64,000 nt of DNA from Actinoplanes oblitus (GTDB lineage: Bacteria > Actinomycetota > Actinomycetes > Mycobacteriales > Micromonosporaceae), in NCBI RefSeq assembly GCF_030252345.1, contig NZ_CP126980.1, positions 372,001 through 436,000 on the forward strand. The letters are read 5' to 3'. Position 1 is the stretch's first letter; the number at the start of each line of letters is the position of its first letter. Under the pieces are notes generated by a model that saw only the letters and a list, made by a program, of their open reading frames with translations, was not told the DNA's origin and made no database searches. Of this stretch, positions 16,280 through 24,176 are shown piece after piece. The position numbers and the translations under genes were made by a program.

Positions 16280-17173
16280 ATGCCAGAGACGGCGGTTGCC
16301 GATGCCGCTACCGGCGTTCCCCTCCGGGAGCTCGCCCGACGGCACGGCCTCACCTCTTCCGGGCGGCGGCTCGGCCTGCTGGAGTACTCCCGCAAGCTGT
16401 GGGCGTACCGGCACTTCATCGCCGCCCACGCCAAGGCGAAGACCTCGTCCACGCTGGGTAACACCAACCTCGGCGCGCTCTGGACGGTGCTGACGCCGGC
16501 GCTCAACGCCTTCGTCTACTACATCATCTTCGGTGTGGTGATCGGCACACGTGGCGGTGTAGCCAACTTCATCGCGTACCTGTGCATCGGCGTCTTCGTC
16601 TTCCAGTTCACCCAGTCGTCGGTGCAGAACGGCATCAACGCGATCACCGGCAACCTGGGCCTGATCCGGGCACTGCACTTCCCGCGGGCCAGCCTGCCGC
16701 TGTCGGTGGCCCTGGTGGAGATCCGCAACTTCCTCACCGCGATGGTCGTGCTGCTGGCGATCGTGATCGTCAAGGAGCCGGTCAACCTGGAGTGGCTGCT
16801 GATCATCCCGGCGATCATCCTGCAGTCGATCTTCAACATCGGCCTGGCGCTGGCCTGCGCCCGGCTCGGATCCAAGCTGCGTGACGTCAAGCAGCTCATC
16901 CCGTTCGTCATGCGGTTCTGGCTGTACGGCTCGGCGGTGCTCTACCCGGTCACCCGGTTCACCGAGCACCTGCACGGCTGGAAGCTGTTCGCCGTCGAGC
17001 TGAACCCGCTGCTGGTCTTCATCGAGCTCTACCGGCACTCGCTGATGGAGAACGTGACACTGGCCGGCAGCCCGACCCAGCTCTGGATCGAGGCGATCAT
17101 CTGGTCGCTGGTCGTGGGCTTCGCCGGCTTCGTCTACTTCTGGCGCGGAGAGAAGGGTTACGGCCGTGGCTGA
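16280..17173 (+). CDS. Polysaccharide/teichoic-type ABC-2 exporter permease (Wzm/TagG-like)
   Basis: A 297-residue integral membrane protein of the ABC-2 family with about six helices. The N-terminal amphipathic YSRKLWAYRHFIAAHAKAKT lies before helix 1, and LGALWTVLTPALNAFVYYIIFG is the typical first-helix motif of O-antigen/teichoic exporters. I chose ATG 16280 (GGAG nine bases upstream); the frame runs further upstream but without a ribosome site. Its stop overlaps the start of the ATPase gene. The pair should flip a lipid-linked polysaccharide across the membrane. No glycosyltransferase is adjacent, but pseudaminic-acid and glycosyltransferase operons lie 11-38 kb away. Confidence 0.9.
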   Translation: MPETAVADAATGVPLRELARRHGLTSSGRRLGLLEYSRKLWAYRHFIAAHAKAKTSSTLGNTNLGALWTVLTPALNAFVYYIIFGVVIGTRGGVANFIAYLCIGVFVFQFTQSSVQNGINAITGNLGLIRALHFPRASLPLSVALVEIRNFLTAMVVLLAIVIVKEPVNLEWLLIIPAIILQSIFNIGLALACARLGSKLRDVKQLIPFVMRFWLYGSAVLYPVTRFTEHLHGWKLFAVELNPLLVFIELYRHSLMENVTLAGSPTQLWIEAIIWSLVVGFAGFVYFWRGEKGYGRG

Positions 17174-17975
17174 CAACGAGCTGGGGCAGGGCGCGAACAT
17201 GACGGCGGCCGACGAGCGGGTCCCCACCGTCATCGCCGACAACGCCCACGTGATCTACAAGATCCACGGCTCGGCCGGCGGGCAGCAGCAGAGCCCGCTC
17301 GTGAGCTTCAAGCGGATCGTCACGCGGACCAAGGCGGCGAACGTCCGCGAGGTGCACGCGGTCAAGGGCGTGAGCTTCGTGGCGTACAAGGGCGAGGCGA
17401 TCGGCCTGATCGGCAGCAACGGCTCGGGCAAGTCGACCCTGCTGCGCGCGGTCGCCGGCCTGCTCCCGGTGGCCCGGGGCGCGATCTACGCGGCCGGCCA
17501 GCCGTCGCTGCTCGGGGTGAACGCGGCCCTGATGAACGACCTGCCCGGCGACCGCAACGTCGAGCTGGGCTGCCTGGCGATGGGGATGACGCCGGCCGAG
17601 GTCAAGGCGAAGAAGCAGAGCATCATCGACTTCTCCGGGATCAACGACCGGGGCGACTTCGCGTCGCTGCCGATGCGGACCTACTCCTCCGGCATGGGCG
17701 CCCGGCTGCGCTTCTCGATCGCCGCGGCGAAGCAGCACGACGTGCTGCTCATCGACGAGGCGCTGGCCACCGGTGACGCCAAGTTCCGCAAGCGCAGCGA
17801 GGCCCGGGTGCGCGAGCTGCGCGCCGAGGCCGGCACGGTGTTCCTGGTCAGCCACAGCGAGCAGTCGATCCGGGACACCTGTGAGCGGGTGATCTGGCTG
17901 GAGTCCGGGCTGATCCGGGCGGACGGCGCCACCGAGGACGTGCTCAAGGAGTACGAGTCGTTCGTCCGTAAGTAA
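17166..17975 (+). CDS. Polysaccharide ABC exporter ATP-binding protein (Wzt/TagH-like)
   Basis: A 269-residue ATPase. It has Walker A (GLIGSNGSGKSTLLRAVAG), the degenerate signature of this subfamily (YSSGMGARLRFSIA), Walker B (VLLIDEALATGD) and the switch His (LVSHSEQS). The signature SSGM rather than LSGGQ is typical of Wzt/TagH proteins. There is no C-terminal carbohydrate-binding extension, so chain-length recognition of the Wzt type is probably absent. GTG 17166 overlaps the permease stop by eight bases, indicating coupling. Confidence 0.92.
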   Translation: MADNELGQGANMTAADERVPTVIADNAHVIYKIHGSAGGQQQSPLVSFKRIVTRTKAANVREVHAVKGVSFVAYKGEAIGLIGSNGSGKSTLLRAVAGLLPVARGAIYAAGQPSLLGVNAALMNDLPGDRNVELGCLAMGMTPAEVKAKKQSIIDFSGINDRGDFASLPMRTYSSGMGARLRFSIAAAKQHDVLLIDEALATGDAKFRKRSEARVRELRAEAGTVFLVSHSEQSIRDTCERVIWLESGLIRADGATEDVLKEYESFVRK

Positions 17976-18037
17976 GCGCTAAGCCCGCTGGTTCCCCTGC
18001 CGATCGGGTAGGTGGGATCCGAGCGGGAGGGGCCGGG

Positions 18038-18586
18038 ATGCGGCGCGTCAGAACCGGGCTGGTGCTGGCGTTCGCCCTGGCCGTCGACGGGTGTGGCAGC
18101 GGCGGCGGCACCCCGGCCGGCACACCCGAGCCCAGCCCCGGCGGCACCTGGTCGGTGGTGGTCTCCGGCAGTGCCACGCCGAGCCCGACACCGTCGCGGG
18201 GCAGCGCTCGTCCGACCACCGGGGTCACCGCCTCGCTGCCGTCGGCGAATCCGAGCTGCACCAAGACCTGGCCGCCCACCGAGGCGGTGCTGATCCCGGT
18301 CGAGGTCACCCCGATCGCGGGCGGCTTCAAGGTCGAGTGGCCCCGGCAGTACGAGTCGAACTACCGGGTCGCCGCCGTACCGCAGAAACTGGTCTCCGGC
18401 GCCCAGCCGGAGCCGGCCTGGAAGGACGTCCCGGCCGGCACCGGCTGTTCGATCAGCACCACGATCACCGGGCTGGTGCCGGGCGCGGCCTACATCGTCT
18501 GGCTGGACGCGCCCAACACGGGCTACGAGGTCGACGGCACCCGGCACCTGTACAGCGGCCGCAGCGGGGTGGTGTACCCCAAGTGA
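18038..18586 (+). CDS. Putative lipoprotein with fibronectin-III-like domain
   Basis: A 182-residue secreted protein. The N-terminal MRRVRTGLVLAFALAVDGCGSGG fits a lipoprotein signal with Cys19 as the modified residue; the lipobox VDGC is imperfect at -2. A Pro/Ser/Thr linker (about 25-65) leads to one beta-sandwich-like domain (about 70-180; FKVEWPRQYESNYRVAAVPQ, TTITGLVPGAAYIVWLDA) that resembles fibronectin type III. Function is unknown. It is convergent with the MFS gene with no spacer at all (stops adjacent at 18586/18587). Confidence 0.65.
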   Translation: MRRVRTGLVLAFALAVDGCGSGGGTPAGTPEPSPGGTWSVVVSGSATPSPTPSRGSARPTTGVTASLPSANPSCTKTWPPTEAVLIPVEVTPIAGGFKVEWPRQYESNYRVAAVPQKLVSGAQPEPAWKDVPAGTGCSISTTITGLVPGAAYIVWLDAPNTGYEVDGTRHLYSGRSGVVYPK

Positions 18587-20254
18587 TCAGTGATCGGACT
18601 CCGGTTTGCCCTGGCGGGGCATCAGGAAGGTCAGCCCGAACGCGGACAGCAGCAGCAATACCGACACTCCCGAGGTCCGGACGGTGGTGTCCTCGAATCC
18701 GGCACGTACCTGCTCCCCGACGTACCCCGACAGGTCGGGACCGGAGGAGGACTGGGCACGGCAGGACGGCGGCGTCACATCCGGGTTCACCTCGGCGACC
18801 CGGTCGGTCAGGCAGGCCCGCAGTCCGCTGACGACCGCGGGCTGCGCCTCGGCCGGCACTCCGGCCGAGGTGAGCGTGGCCCGTAGCGCATCCGCCGAGG
18901 TGTCCACGTGGTGTCCGACCGCCCCGGGCAGCAGCGCGAAGAAGATCGTGCCGAGCACCGCGATGCCGAACGCCCCGCCGAGCTGTTGCACCGAGGTGAT
19001 CGCCCCGGACGCCGAGCCGCTCTCCTCGTCGTCCACGCCGGCCAGCACGATGCCGAAGAACGGCGCCATCGCGAGGCCCATCCCGATGCCGAGCAGCAGC
19101 AGGGCCGGGATCAGGTGCCACGGGGTGATGCCGGCACCGGCCCAGTGCACGGTGGCGACGAAGACCACGGTGCCGAGGATCATCACGAGCGTGCCGAGCT
19201 GCAGCAGCTTGCGGCCCAGTTTCTCGGCCAGGCCGGCGCCGGCCACGATGAAGCCGGCCACCATGCCGAGCGCCTGCGGCAGCGTGGTGAGGCCGGCCTT
19301 GAGTGGCGTGTAACCCAGGCCGATCTGCAGGTAGAAGGTGAAGACCAGGCCGGTGCCGATCAGCGAGGCGAAGAACATCAGGCCCAGCGCCAGGCCGCCG
19401 GTGAACGCCCGCTTGCGGAACAGGCTGGGGGTGACCAGCGGGTCGAGCCCGCGCTTGTCCCGGCGCCCCTCGTAGATCGCGAACAGCCCGAACGCCAGCA
19501 CGCCGAGCGCCAGCATCCCGAACGTCCACACCGGCCAGTCCAGCTCCCGGCCCTGCACCAGCGGGTAGAGCAGCAGGAACGCGCCGCCCGCGGCGAACAG
19601 CACGCCGAGCCCGTCGAGTTTCGGCGCGCGCTCCAGGCGGGACTCGGGCAGGAACCGGAGTGCGCCGATCACCGCGAAGACACCGAGCGGCAGGTTGATG
19701 AAGAAGATCATCCGCCAGCCGGAGCCGAAGTAGTCGGCGTCGACCAGCCAGCCGGCCAGGATCGGGCCGCCGACCGAGGCGAGGCCCATCACCGGGCCGA
19801 ACGCGCCGAACGCCTTGGCCCGCTCGGCCGGGCCGAACATCTCCCGCAGCATGCCGAGGCCCTGCGGCAGCATCAGCGCGCCGAACAGGCCCTGCACCGC
19901 CCGGGCGCCGACCAGCGCGCCGGGCGACGGGGCCAGCGCGCAGGCCAGCGAGGCGAGGGTGAAGCCGGCCGCGCCGATCAGGAACATCCGGCGGCGGCCG
20001 TAGATGTCGCCGAGCCGGCCACCGGTCAGCAGGCCGATGGCCATGGCCAGGGTGTACGCCGCCCCGAGCCACTGGATCAGGCTGTACGACCCGCCCAGCT
20101 CGGTCCGGATCACCGGACCGGCGATCGTGGTGACCAGCGCGTCGAGCAGGTCCATCACCTCGACCGCGAGAATCACGAAGAGCGCGATCCACCGATAGCG
20201 GTATGCCTCGGGTGCGCTCGTCTCCGTTTGAACACTGTTCGTTGTCACGAACAC
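18587..20254 (-). CDS. DHA2-family MFS multidrug efflux transporter
   Basis: A 555-residue protein with 14 predicted membrane helices, as in EmrB/QacA-type drug:H+ antiporters. Motif A is GGRLGDIYGRRRMFLIG, motif C PVMGLASVGGPILAGWL, and the large loop near the C-terminus (ALRATLTSAGVPAEAQPAV) is extracellular. The start is GTG 20254 or GTG 20248. The gene faces a TetR repressor gene, and three palindromes GAAC-N3-GTTC lie over its start, so drug-inducible expression controlled by that repressor is very likely. Confidence 0.9.
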   Translation of the reverse strand: MFVTTNSVQTETSAPEAYRYRWIALFVILAVEVMDLLDALVTTIAGPVIRTELGGSYSLIQWLGAAYTLAMAIGLLTGGRLGDIYGRRRMFLIGAAGFTLASLACALAPSPGALVGARAVQGLFGALMLPQGLGMLREMFGPAERAKAFGAFGPVMGLASVGGPILAGWLVDADYFGSGWRMIFFINLPLGVFAVIGALRFLPESRLERAPKLDGLGVLFAAGGAFLLLYPLVQGRELDWPVWTFGMLALGVLAFGLFAIYEGRRDKRGLDPLVTPSLFRKRAFTGGLALGLMFFASLIGTGLVFTFYLQIGLGYTPLKAGLTTLPQALGMVAGFIVAGAGLAEKLGRKLLQLGTLVMILGTVVFVATVHWAGAGITPWHLIPALLLLGIGMGLAMAPFFGIVLAGVDDEESGSASGAITSVQQLGGAFGIAVLGTIFFALLPGAVGHHVDTSADALRATLTSAGVPAEAQPAVVSGLRACLTDRVAEVNPDVTPPSCRAQSSSGPDLSGYVGEQVRAGFEDTTVRTSGVSVLLLLSAFGLTFLMPRQGKPESDH

Positions 20255-20277
20255 CGTTCTAGTAGCGAACGGCGTTC
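20230..20277. promoter_or_regulatory. Three GAAC-N3-GTTC operators between MFS and TetR genes
   Basis: Perfect 11-bp palindromes occur at 20230-20240 (GAACACTGTTC), 20249-20259 (GAACACCGTTC) and 20267-20277 (GAACGGCGTTC), spaced 19 and 18 bp, close to two helical turns, so the sites face the same side of the DNA. The first two overlap the efflux gene start region. They are the expected binding sites for the divergently encoded TetR protein. Confidence 0.8.
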
Positions 20278-20300
20278 GGTGTCAACTAAATTAGGCGGCG

Positions 20301-21017
20301 ATGAAAAGCGCCCCCTGGAGTCCGCTCCCCGAGAAGCGCCCGGTCCGCGTGCAGCTCGACCGGGAACAGATCGTCGACGCCGCCCTGCGCCTCGTGGACG
20401 CCGAGGGCGTCGACGCGGTGAGCATGCGCCGGGTCGCCGGCGAGTTCGGCACCGGCCCGTCCAGCCTCTACGCCCACGTGGCGAACAAGGACGAGCTGCT
20501 GCGGCTGATGTTCGACCGGATCTGCGGCGAGATCGATCTGCCCGCGCACGAGCCGGACCGCTGGCGGGAGCAGATCAAGCAGCTGATGTACCAGGTCCAC
20601 GGGGTCCTGCTGACGCACAACGACCTGGCCCGGGTCGCGCTGGCCACCATCCCCAACGGGCCCAACGCGTTGCGCGCCTCGGAGTGGATGATCGGGCTGC
20701 TGATCCAGGGCGGGGTGCCGCCCCGGATCGCCGCCTGGGCGCTCGACCGGGTCTTCCTCTACGTCACCACCGACGCCTACGAGAACTCCATCTGGCGGGC
20801 CCAGCTGCGTCACCTCGGCCTACCGGCGGCCGAGGTGGAGAGGCAGGTCAAGGACGAGATGGCGGCGCACTTCAGGGATCTCCCGGGTGACCGGTTCCCC
20901 TATCTGATCGAGCACGCCGCCGCGATGACCTCGGGGACCGCGCAAGAGCGCTTCTCGTTCGGCCTCGACCTGCTGATCGACGGCCTGGACCGGTATGTCA
21001 GAAAGCCCACCGCGTGA
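20301..21017 (+). CDS. TetR family regulator (TetR_C class), efflux repressor
   Basis: A 238-residue repressor. Its helix-turn-helix (VDAVSMRRVAGEFGTGPSSLYAHVANKDELL, about 35-65) and C-terminal domain resemble the tetracycline-repressor C-terminal fold (EWMIGLLIQGGVPPRIAAWALDRVFLYV, then SGTAQERFSFGLDLLIDGL). ATG 20301 follows an A/T-rich TAAATTAGGCGGCG with no clear ribosome site, suggesting a leaderless or very short leader. It is divergent from the DHA2 efflux gene across three palindromic operators. The inducer is unknown, presumably an exported drug. Confidence 0.92.
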   Translation: MKSAPWSPLPEKRPVRVQLDREQIVDAALRLVDAEGVDAVSMRRVAGEFGTGPSSLYAHVANKDELLRLMFDRICGEIDLPAHEPDRWREQIKQLMYQVHGVLLTHNDLARVALATIPNGPNALRASEWMIGLLIQGGVPPRIAAWALDRVFLYVTTDAYENSIWRAQLRHLGLPAAEVERQVKDEMAAHFRDLPGDRFPYLIEHAAAMTSGTAQERFSFGLDLLIDGLDRYVRKPTA

Positions 21018-21034
21018 GACGTGCCCGGCTGCCT

Positions 21035-21150
21035 GGCTGGTCGTGGTGGTGGTGTGCGGGGCCGGGACGGGACCGTGAGTGCCAGCCAGAGATTCCCGGC
21101 TGGTCGTGATGGCCTTGTCCCGGGCCCGGACACCACCACCGCGACCAGCC
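21035..21150. repeat. Imperfect inverted repeat of a dispersed GGTGGTGT element
   Basis: Between the convergent TetR and rhodanese genes, a segment at 21035-21067 (GGCTGGTCGTGGTGGTGGTG onward) is matched in inverted orientation at 21118-21150. The same core also appears as 63-bp direct repeats inside the gene at 31554-32570. The inverted arrangement could fold into a long hairpin and act as a terminator, or represent a REP-like dispersed element. Confidence 0.6.
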
Positions 21151-21196
21151 CGGGTTCGCGCTGCGTGCCGGGTCCTCGGGACGGCTGGTGTGGCGA

Positions 21197-21592
21197 TCAG
21201 GCGGTCGTGGTGGGCAGGCCGGCTTCCCGCCAGGCCCGGAAGCCGCCGGCCAGGTCGGTGGCGCGGTGCAGGCCCAGGTCCTGGAGCGAGGCGGCGGCCA
21301 GGCTGCTGGTGTAGCCCTCCTGGCAGGTGATGATCACCTGGAGGTCGTAGTCGTCGGCGAACGGCAGGCGGGCGTCGCTGCGTGGATCCAGGCGCCACTC
21401 CAGCACGTTGCGCTCGATGATCACCGCGCCGGGGATCTCGCCGTGCTCGGCGCGCTGGGCGGCCGGGCGGATGTCGATCAGGATCGCGCCGTCGCGGATC
21501 GCCGCGTCGGTCTCGGCGGGGCCGAGCCGGACCAGCCGGGCGCGGGCCTCTTCGAGGATCTCGGCGATGCTCTTCGAGCCGGTCGGTGCCAT
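21197..21592 (-). CDS. Rhodanese-like sulfurtransferase domain protein
   Basis: A 131-residue single rhodanese domain. The Cys active-site loop is CQEGYTSS, preceded by the strand LQVIIT; the N-terminal ILIDIRPAAQRAEHGEIPGAVIIE and C-terminal ATDLAGGFRAWREAGLP are standard family segments. It would carry a persulfide on the Cys. The start may be ATG 21592 or ATG 21601; the longer form overlaps the upstream stop. It follows cysteine dioxygenase directly in one operon, linking it to cysteine sulfur turnover. Confidence 0.9.
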   Translation of the reverse strand: MAPTGSKSIAEILEEARARLVRLGPAETDAAIRDGAILIDIRPAAQRAEHGEIPGAVIIERNVLEWRLDPRSDARLPFADDYDLQVIITCQEGYTSSLAAASLQDLGLHRATDLAGGFRAWREAGLPTTTA

Positions 21593-21594
21593 GG

Positions 21595-22068
21595 TCACCA
21601 TTCTGCGCCGGCGCGCTCGACGGCGCGGATCTCCAGGCCGGCCGGGCTCAGCCGGTACTTGGTCATCCGGGTCAGCGCCGGGCCGTACACGTGGATGCTG
21701 ATCGCCGGGTCGGCGCCGCGGTTGACGATCCGGTGCACGTGGTGGCTGCCGAACCGGCGACCGGCACCCTCGCCGAGGTCGCGGGTGACCACGCGGGGTG
21801 ACTCGGCGGGACCGCCGACGGTGTCCTCGGTGAGGGTGCCGCTGAAGACGTGGAACGCCCCGGCCGAGCCGCCGTGGTCGTGCAGTTCGGTCTGCTGGCC
21901 GGGCAGCCAGGTGAGCAGCCACACCTCGTGGTTGTCGGCCGCGTGCAGCCGCGCGTACCACCGCTCGACCGGGTCGAACCGGGGCGGCACCACCCACCCC
22001 TGCGGCGCGTCGGCGAATTGCCGGGCGATGGCGAGGTGGTCGAGGCGGACGGCGGTGGCGGCGCTCAT
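21595..22068 (-). CDS. Cysteine dioxygenase type I
   Basis: A 157-residue cupin. The iron ligands are in ELHDHGGSAGAFHVFSG (two His) and in SHHVHRIVN (third His), the three-His site of cysteine dioxygenase. It oxidises cysteine to cysteine sulfinate with O2. The gene is followed by a rhodanese gene and preceded by a perfect palindrome at 22093-22113 that probably controls the operon. Length and motifs fit bacterial CDO; a 3-mercaptopropionate dioxygenase cannot be fully excluded. Confidence 0.9.
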   Translation of the reverse strand: MSAATAVRLDHLAIARQFADAPQGWVVPPRFDPVERWYARLHAADNHEVWLLTWLPGQQTELHDHGGSAGAFHVFSGTLTEDTVGGPAESPRVVTRDLGEGAGRRFGSHHVHRIVNRGADPAISIHVYGPALTRMTKYRLSPAGLEIRAVERAGAEW

Positions 22069-22092
22069 TCGGACTCCCTGGCTGGCATATAT

Positions 22093-22113
22093 AACCTATC
22101 GGCAAGATAGGTT
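22093..22113. promoter_or_regulatory. AACCTATC-N5-GATAGGTT palindrome upstream of cysteine dioxygenase
   Basis: An 8-base perfect inverted repeat (22093-22100 and 22106-22113) with spacer GGCAA sits 25 bases before the cysteine dioxygenase start, inside an unusually A/T-rich patch (ATATATAACC). It is the clear operator candidate for the sulfur operon. The regulator is not encoded next to it; a sulfur- or redox-responsive regulator is inferred only from the target genes. Confidence 0.75.
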
Positions 22114-22415
22114 TTACCACAGAAGTACGGCGGGTGTGACGGTTTCCCGGATCCGGCGTGTCCCCCGAAAGAGGCTTAAGCGAGTTTGCCTCTTTCCTGA
22201 CGTGGTGCGAAAAACTGCTATCCGCATGCGACCGCACACGCTGCGTCGAGCAAAGTGGCCGGACTGTCACCGGAATGGTCGATGGCTTCAGCCGTTACGG
22301 CAGAGTTCCTGGTCAGGACGTCCGTGTGCAATTGAGAAAGCTATATGGTGAGCCGGTTGCCGGCAGGCCCGCTCGCCGGACTCCCCGAAGCCCCCCGATG
22401 AACGAGGACGGACAC
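22114..22415. other. Intergenic region with moderate-GC promoter-like segment
   Basis: Between the CDO operator and the neprosin-like gene. It is clearly less GC-rich than the coding DNA and includes possible -10 sequences such as TATATG near 22342, but no boxes are convincing enough to call. The open frame upstream of 22398 shows no protein character. Confidence 0.35.
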
Positions 22416-23483
22416 GTGTTGAAGTCACGCCGCGGTCTGCTCGCCGCCGGCCTCACCGTTGCGGTGATCGGTGCGATCGGAGTCGCCTCCACCCTCAACG
22501 CGGGCGCCGAGCAGATCTCGGGCGAGGCCGCTCCGGCGGCCGCGGCGGCTCCCGCCGACGCCCTGACGCCGCCGAGCAGCCTCCCCTGGGGTGCGAAGCC
22601 GCAGCGGGTCAAGCGCGGCCGGGACGGCGCCACCAGCCGGTCGTTGAAGACCGCCGGGCTCAGCGTGGCCGCACCCGAGGCGGGCGCCGACACCCCCGAG
22701 CCGGAGTACGCGCCGAAGGGCCGGACCGCCAAAAGCACGTTCCTGAAGACGGCGAAGACCAACGTGGTCCCGCCGGAGCCGTCCGCCTCGGCCACCGCCC
22801 AGCCGGAGGCCTCGTCGGCCACCGCCGCGCCGACCGTCAACTTCCACTACAACGTCGGCTCGCAGGCCGCCGTCACGGACGGCGTCTACGCCAACCTGAC
22901 GATCAACAAGCCGGTGCTGGCCAAGGACGACTACCACACGCTCGCCGAGATCGCCGTGCAGTCGGCGGACGGCAAGCAGATCGTCGAGGTCGGCTGGAAC
23001 GTGGATCGGGTGGTGAACGGGGACGACGACCCGCACCTGTTCGTCTACCACTGGGTCAACCGGGAGACGTCCTGCTACAACGGCTGCGGCTTCCTGCAGT
23101 ACAGCAAGACCGCCATCGCCGGGGACACGCTGCCGCTGGACACCTCGAAACGGTTCGGGATCCAGTACTTCAACAACGCCTGGTGGATCGCCTACGACAC
23201 CGAGTGGGTCGGCTACTTCCCGGTCAAGCTCTGGGGTGACGTGGACTTCTCCAAGAGCGGACTGATCCAGGTGTTCGGCGAGGTGGCCGCCTCCTCCGAC
23301 AAGCCCTGCACCCAGATGGGCAACGGCAAGTCCTCCACCGAGGGCACCGCCGCCCGGATCGGCAGCCTGGCGTACCTCAACGGGCCGCCGGTGGACATGT
23401 TCGTGCGCAGCACGAGCGACTACTACAACGTGACAGCACTCAGCAACCGGACCTTCCGATACGGCGGCCCGGGCGCCTGCTGA
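22416..23483 (+). CDS. Secreted neprosin-family (DUF239-like) protein
   Basis: A 355-residue exported protein. LKSRRGLLAAGLTVAVIGAIGVAST is a Tat- or Sec-type signal. A low-complexity Ala/Pro/Ser region (about 30-140) with two related SRSLKTAGLSV / KSTFLKTAKTNVV motifs precedes the catalytic-type domain (about 145-355). That domain contains HTLAEIAVQSADGKQIVEVGWNVD, WWIAYDTEWVGYFPVKLW and QMGNGKSS, matching the neprosin domain, a glutamic prolyl endopeptidase fold. I prefer GTG 22416 (AGGA eight bases upstream); ATG 22398 is possible. A strong terminator follows. Confidence 0.8.
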   Translation: MLKSRRGLLAAGLTVAVIGAIGVASTLNAGAEQISGEAAPAAAAAPADALTPPSSLPWGAKPQRVKRGRDGATSRSLKTAGLSVAAPEAGADTPEPEYAPKGRTAKSTFLKTAKTNVVPPEPSASATAQPEASSATAAPTVNFHYNVGSQAAVTDGVYANLTINKPVLAKDDYHTLAEIAVQSADGKQIVEVGWNVDRVVNGDDDPHLFVYHWVNRETSCYNGCGFLQYSKTAIAGDTLPLDTSKRFGIQYFNNAWWIAYDTEWVGYFPVKLWGDVDFSKSGLIQVFGEVAASSDKPCTQMGNGKSSTEGTAARIGSLAYLNGPPVDMFVRSTSDYYNVTALSNRTFRYGGPGAC

Positions 23484-23511
23484 TTGTTGATCTTCGCAGC
23501 TCAGCACCACC

Positions 23512-23545
23512 CGATGCCCGATCCCTCGTAAGGGATCGGGCATCG
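23512..23545 (+). terminator. 15-bp perfect hairpin terminator
   Basis: Perfect 15-base stem (23512-23526 with 23531-23545, starting CGATGCCCGATCCC) and loop CGTA, followed by ACGTTTTCC, a short T-run. It ends the neprosin-like transcript and insulates the sigma-factor operon downstream. Confidence 0.9.
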
Positions 23546-23639
23546 ACGTTTTCCGGTTCCTCGGCCCTACGGTGAACCGATCCGCGTGCCACGATGTACA
23601 TCCGGGTGGCCGGGCGGAACCCGAGGGGAGCTGGCGCCG

Positions 23640-24176
23640 ATGAAGCGACGGGTGAGCCCCGACGAGCAACTGATGACCGCGCTCTACACGGAGCACTACT
23701 CCGTGCTGATCAATTTCGTCTCGCGATACGTCTCCGATCGGCACAAAGCCGAGGATCTGGTGCAGGAGACGCTGTTACGGGCCTGGAAGCACATCGACCA
23801 CCTCGACCCGGAACCCGGGCGAACCAGGTCGTACCTGCTCACCATCGCTCGTAACGTGGTGACCAACGCCTGGCGGGCGGAACAGCGCCGGCCCAGGCTG
23901 GTCTCCGACGAGACGGCGGTCAACTCGGTGCCGTCGGCGGACAATGTGGATCAAATGGTGGAGGGCTGGCTGGTCGCTGAGGCGCTGGAGCGGCTCTCCC
24001 CGGAACACCGGGCGGTGATACAGGCCATGTACTACGAGGGCCAGAGCGTGGCCGACGCGGCCCGGCGACTCTCGGTACCGGAGGGCACGGTGAAATCACG
24101 TGCCTACTACGCGGTGCGTGCGCTCCGCGCCGTCTTCGAGGAGATGGGCATGCTCCGGAGCGGAGGTGCGGCATGA
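23640..24176 (+). CDS. ECF RNA polymerase sigma factor (SigK/SigL-like)
   Basis: A 178-residue extracytoplasmic-function sigma factor. Region 2 is YTEHYSVLINFVSRYVSDRHKAEDLVQETLLRAW and region 4 is LERLSPEHRAVIQAMYYEGQSVADAARRLSVPEGTVKSRAYYAVRAL. ATG 23640 lies after GAGGGGAG. Its stop overlaps the anti-sigma start (ATGA). It is the regulator of an envelope-response regulon, held inactive by the next gene's product. Confidence 0.93.
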   Translation: MKRRVSPDEQLMTALYTEHYSVLINFVSRYVSDRHKAEDLVQETLLRAWKHIDHLDPEPGRTRSYLLTIARNVVTNAWRAEQRRPRLVSDETAVNSVPSADNVDQMVEGWLVAEALERLSPEHRAVIQAMYYEGQSVADAARRLSVPEGTVKSRAYYAVRALRAVFEEMGMLRSGGAA

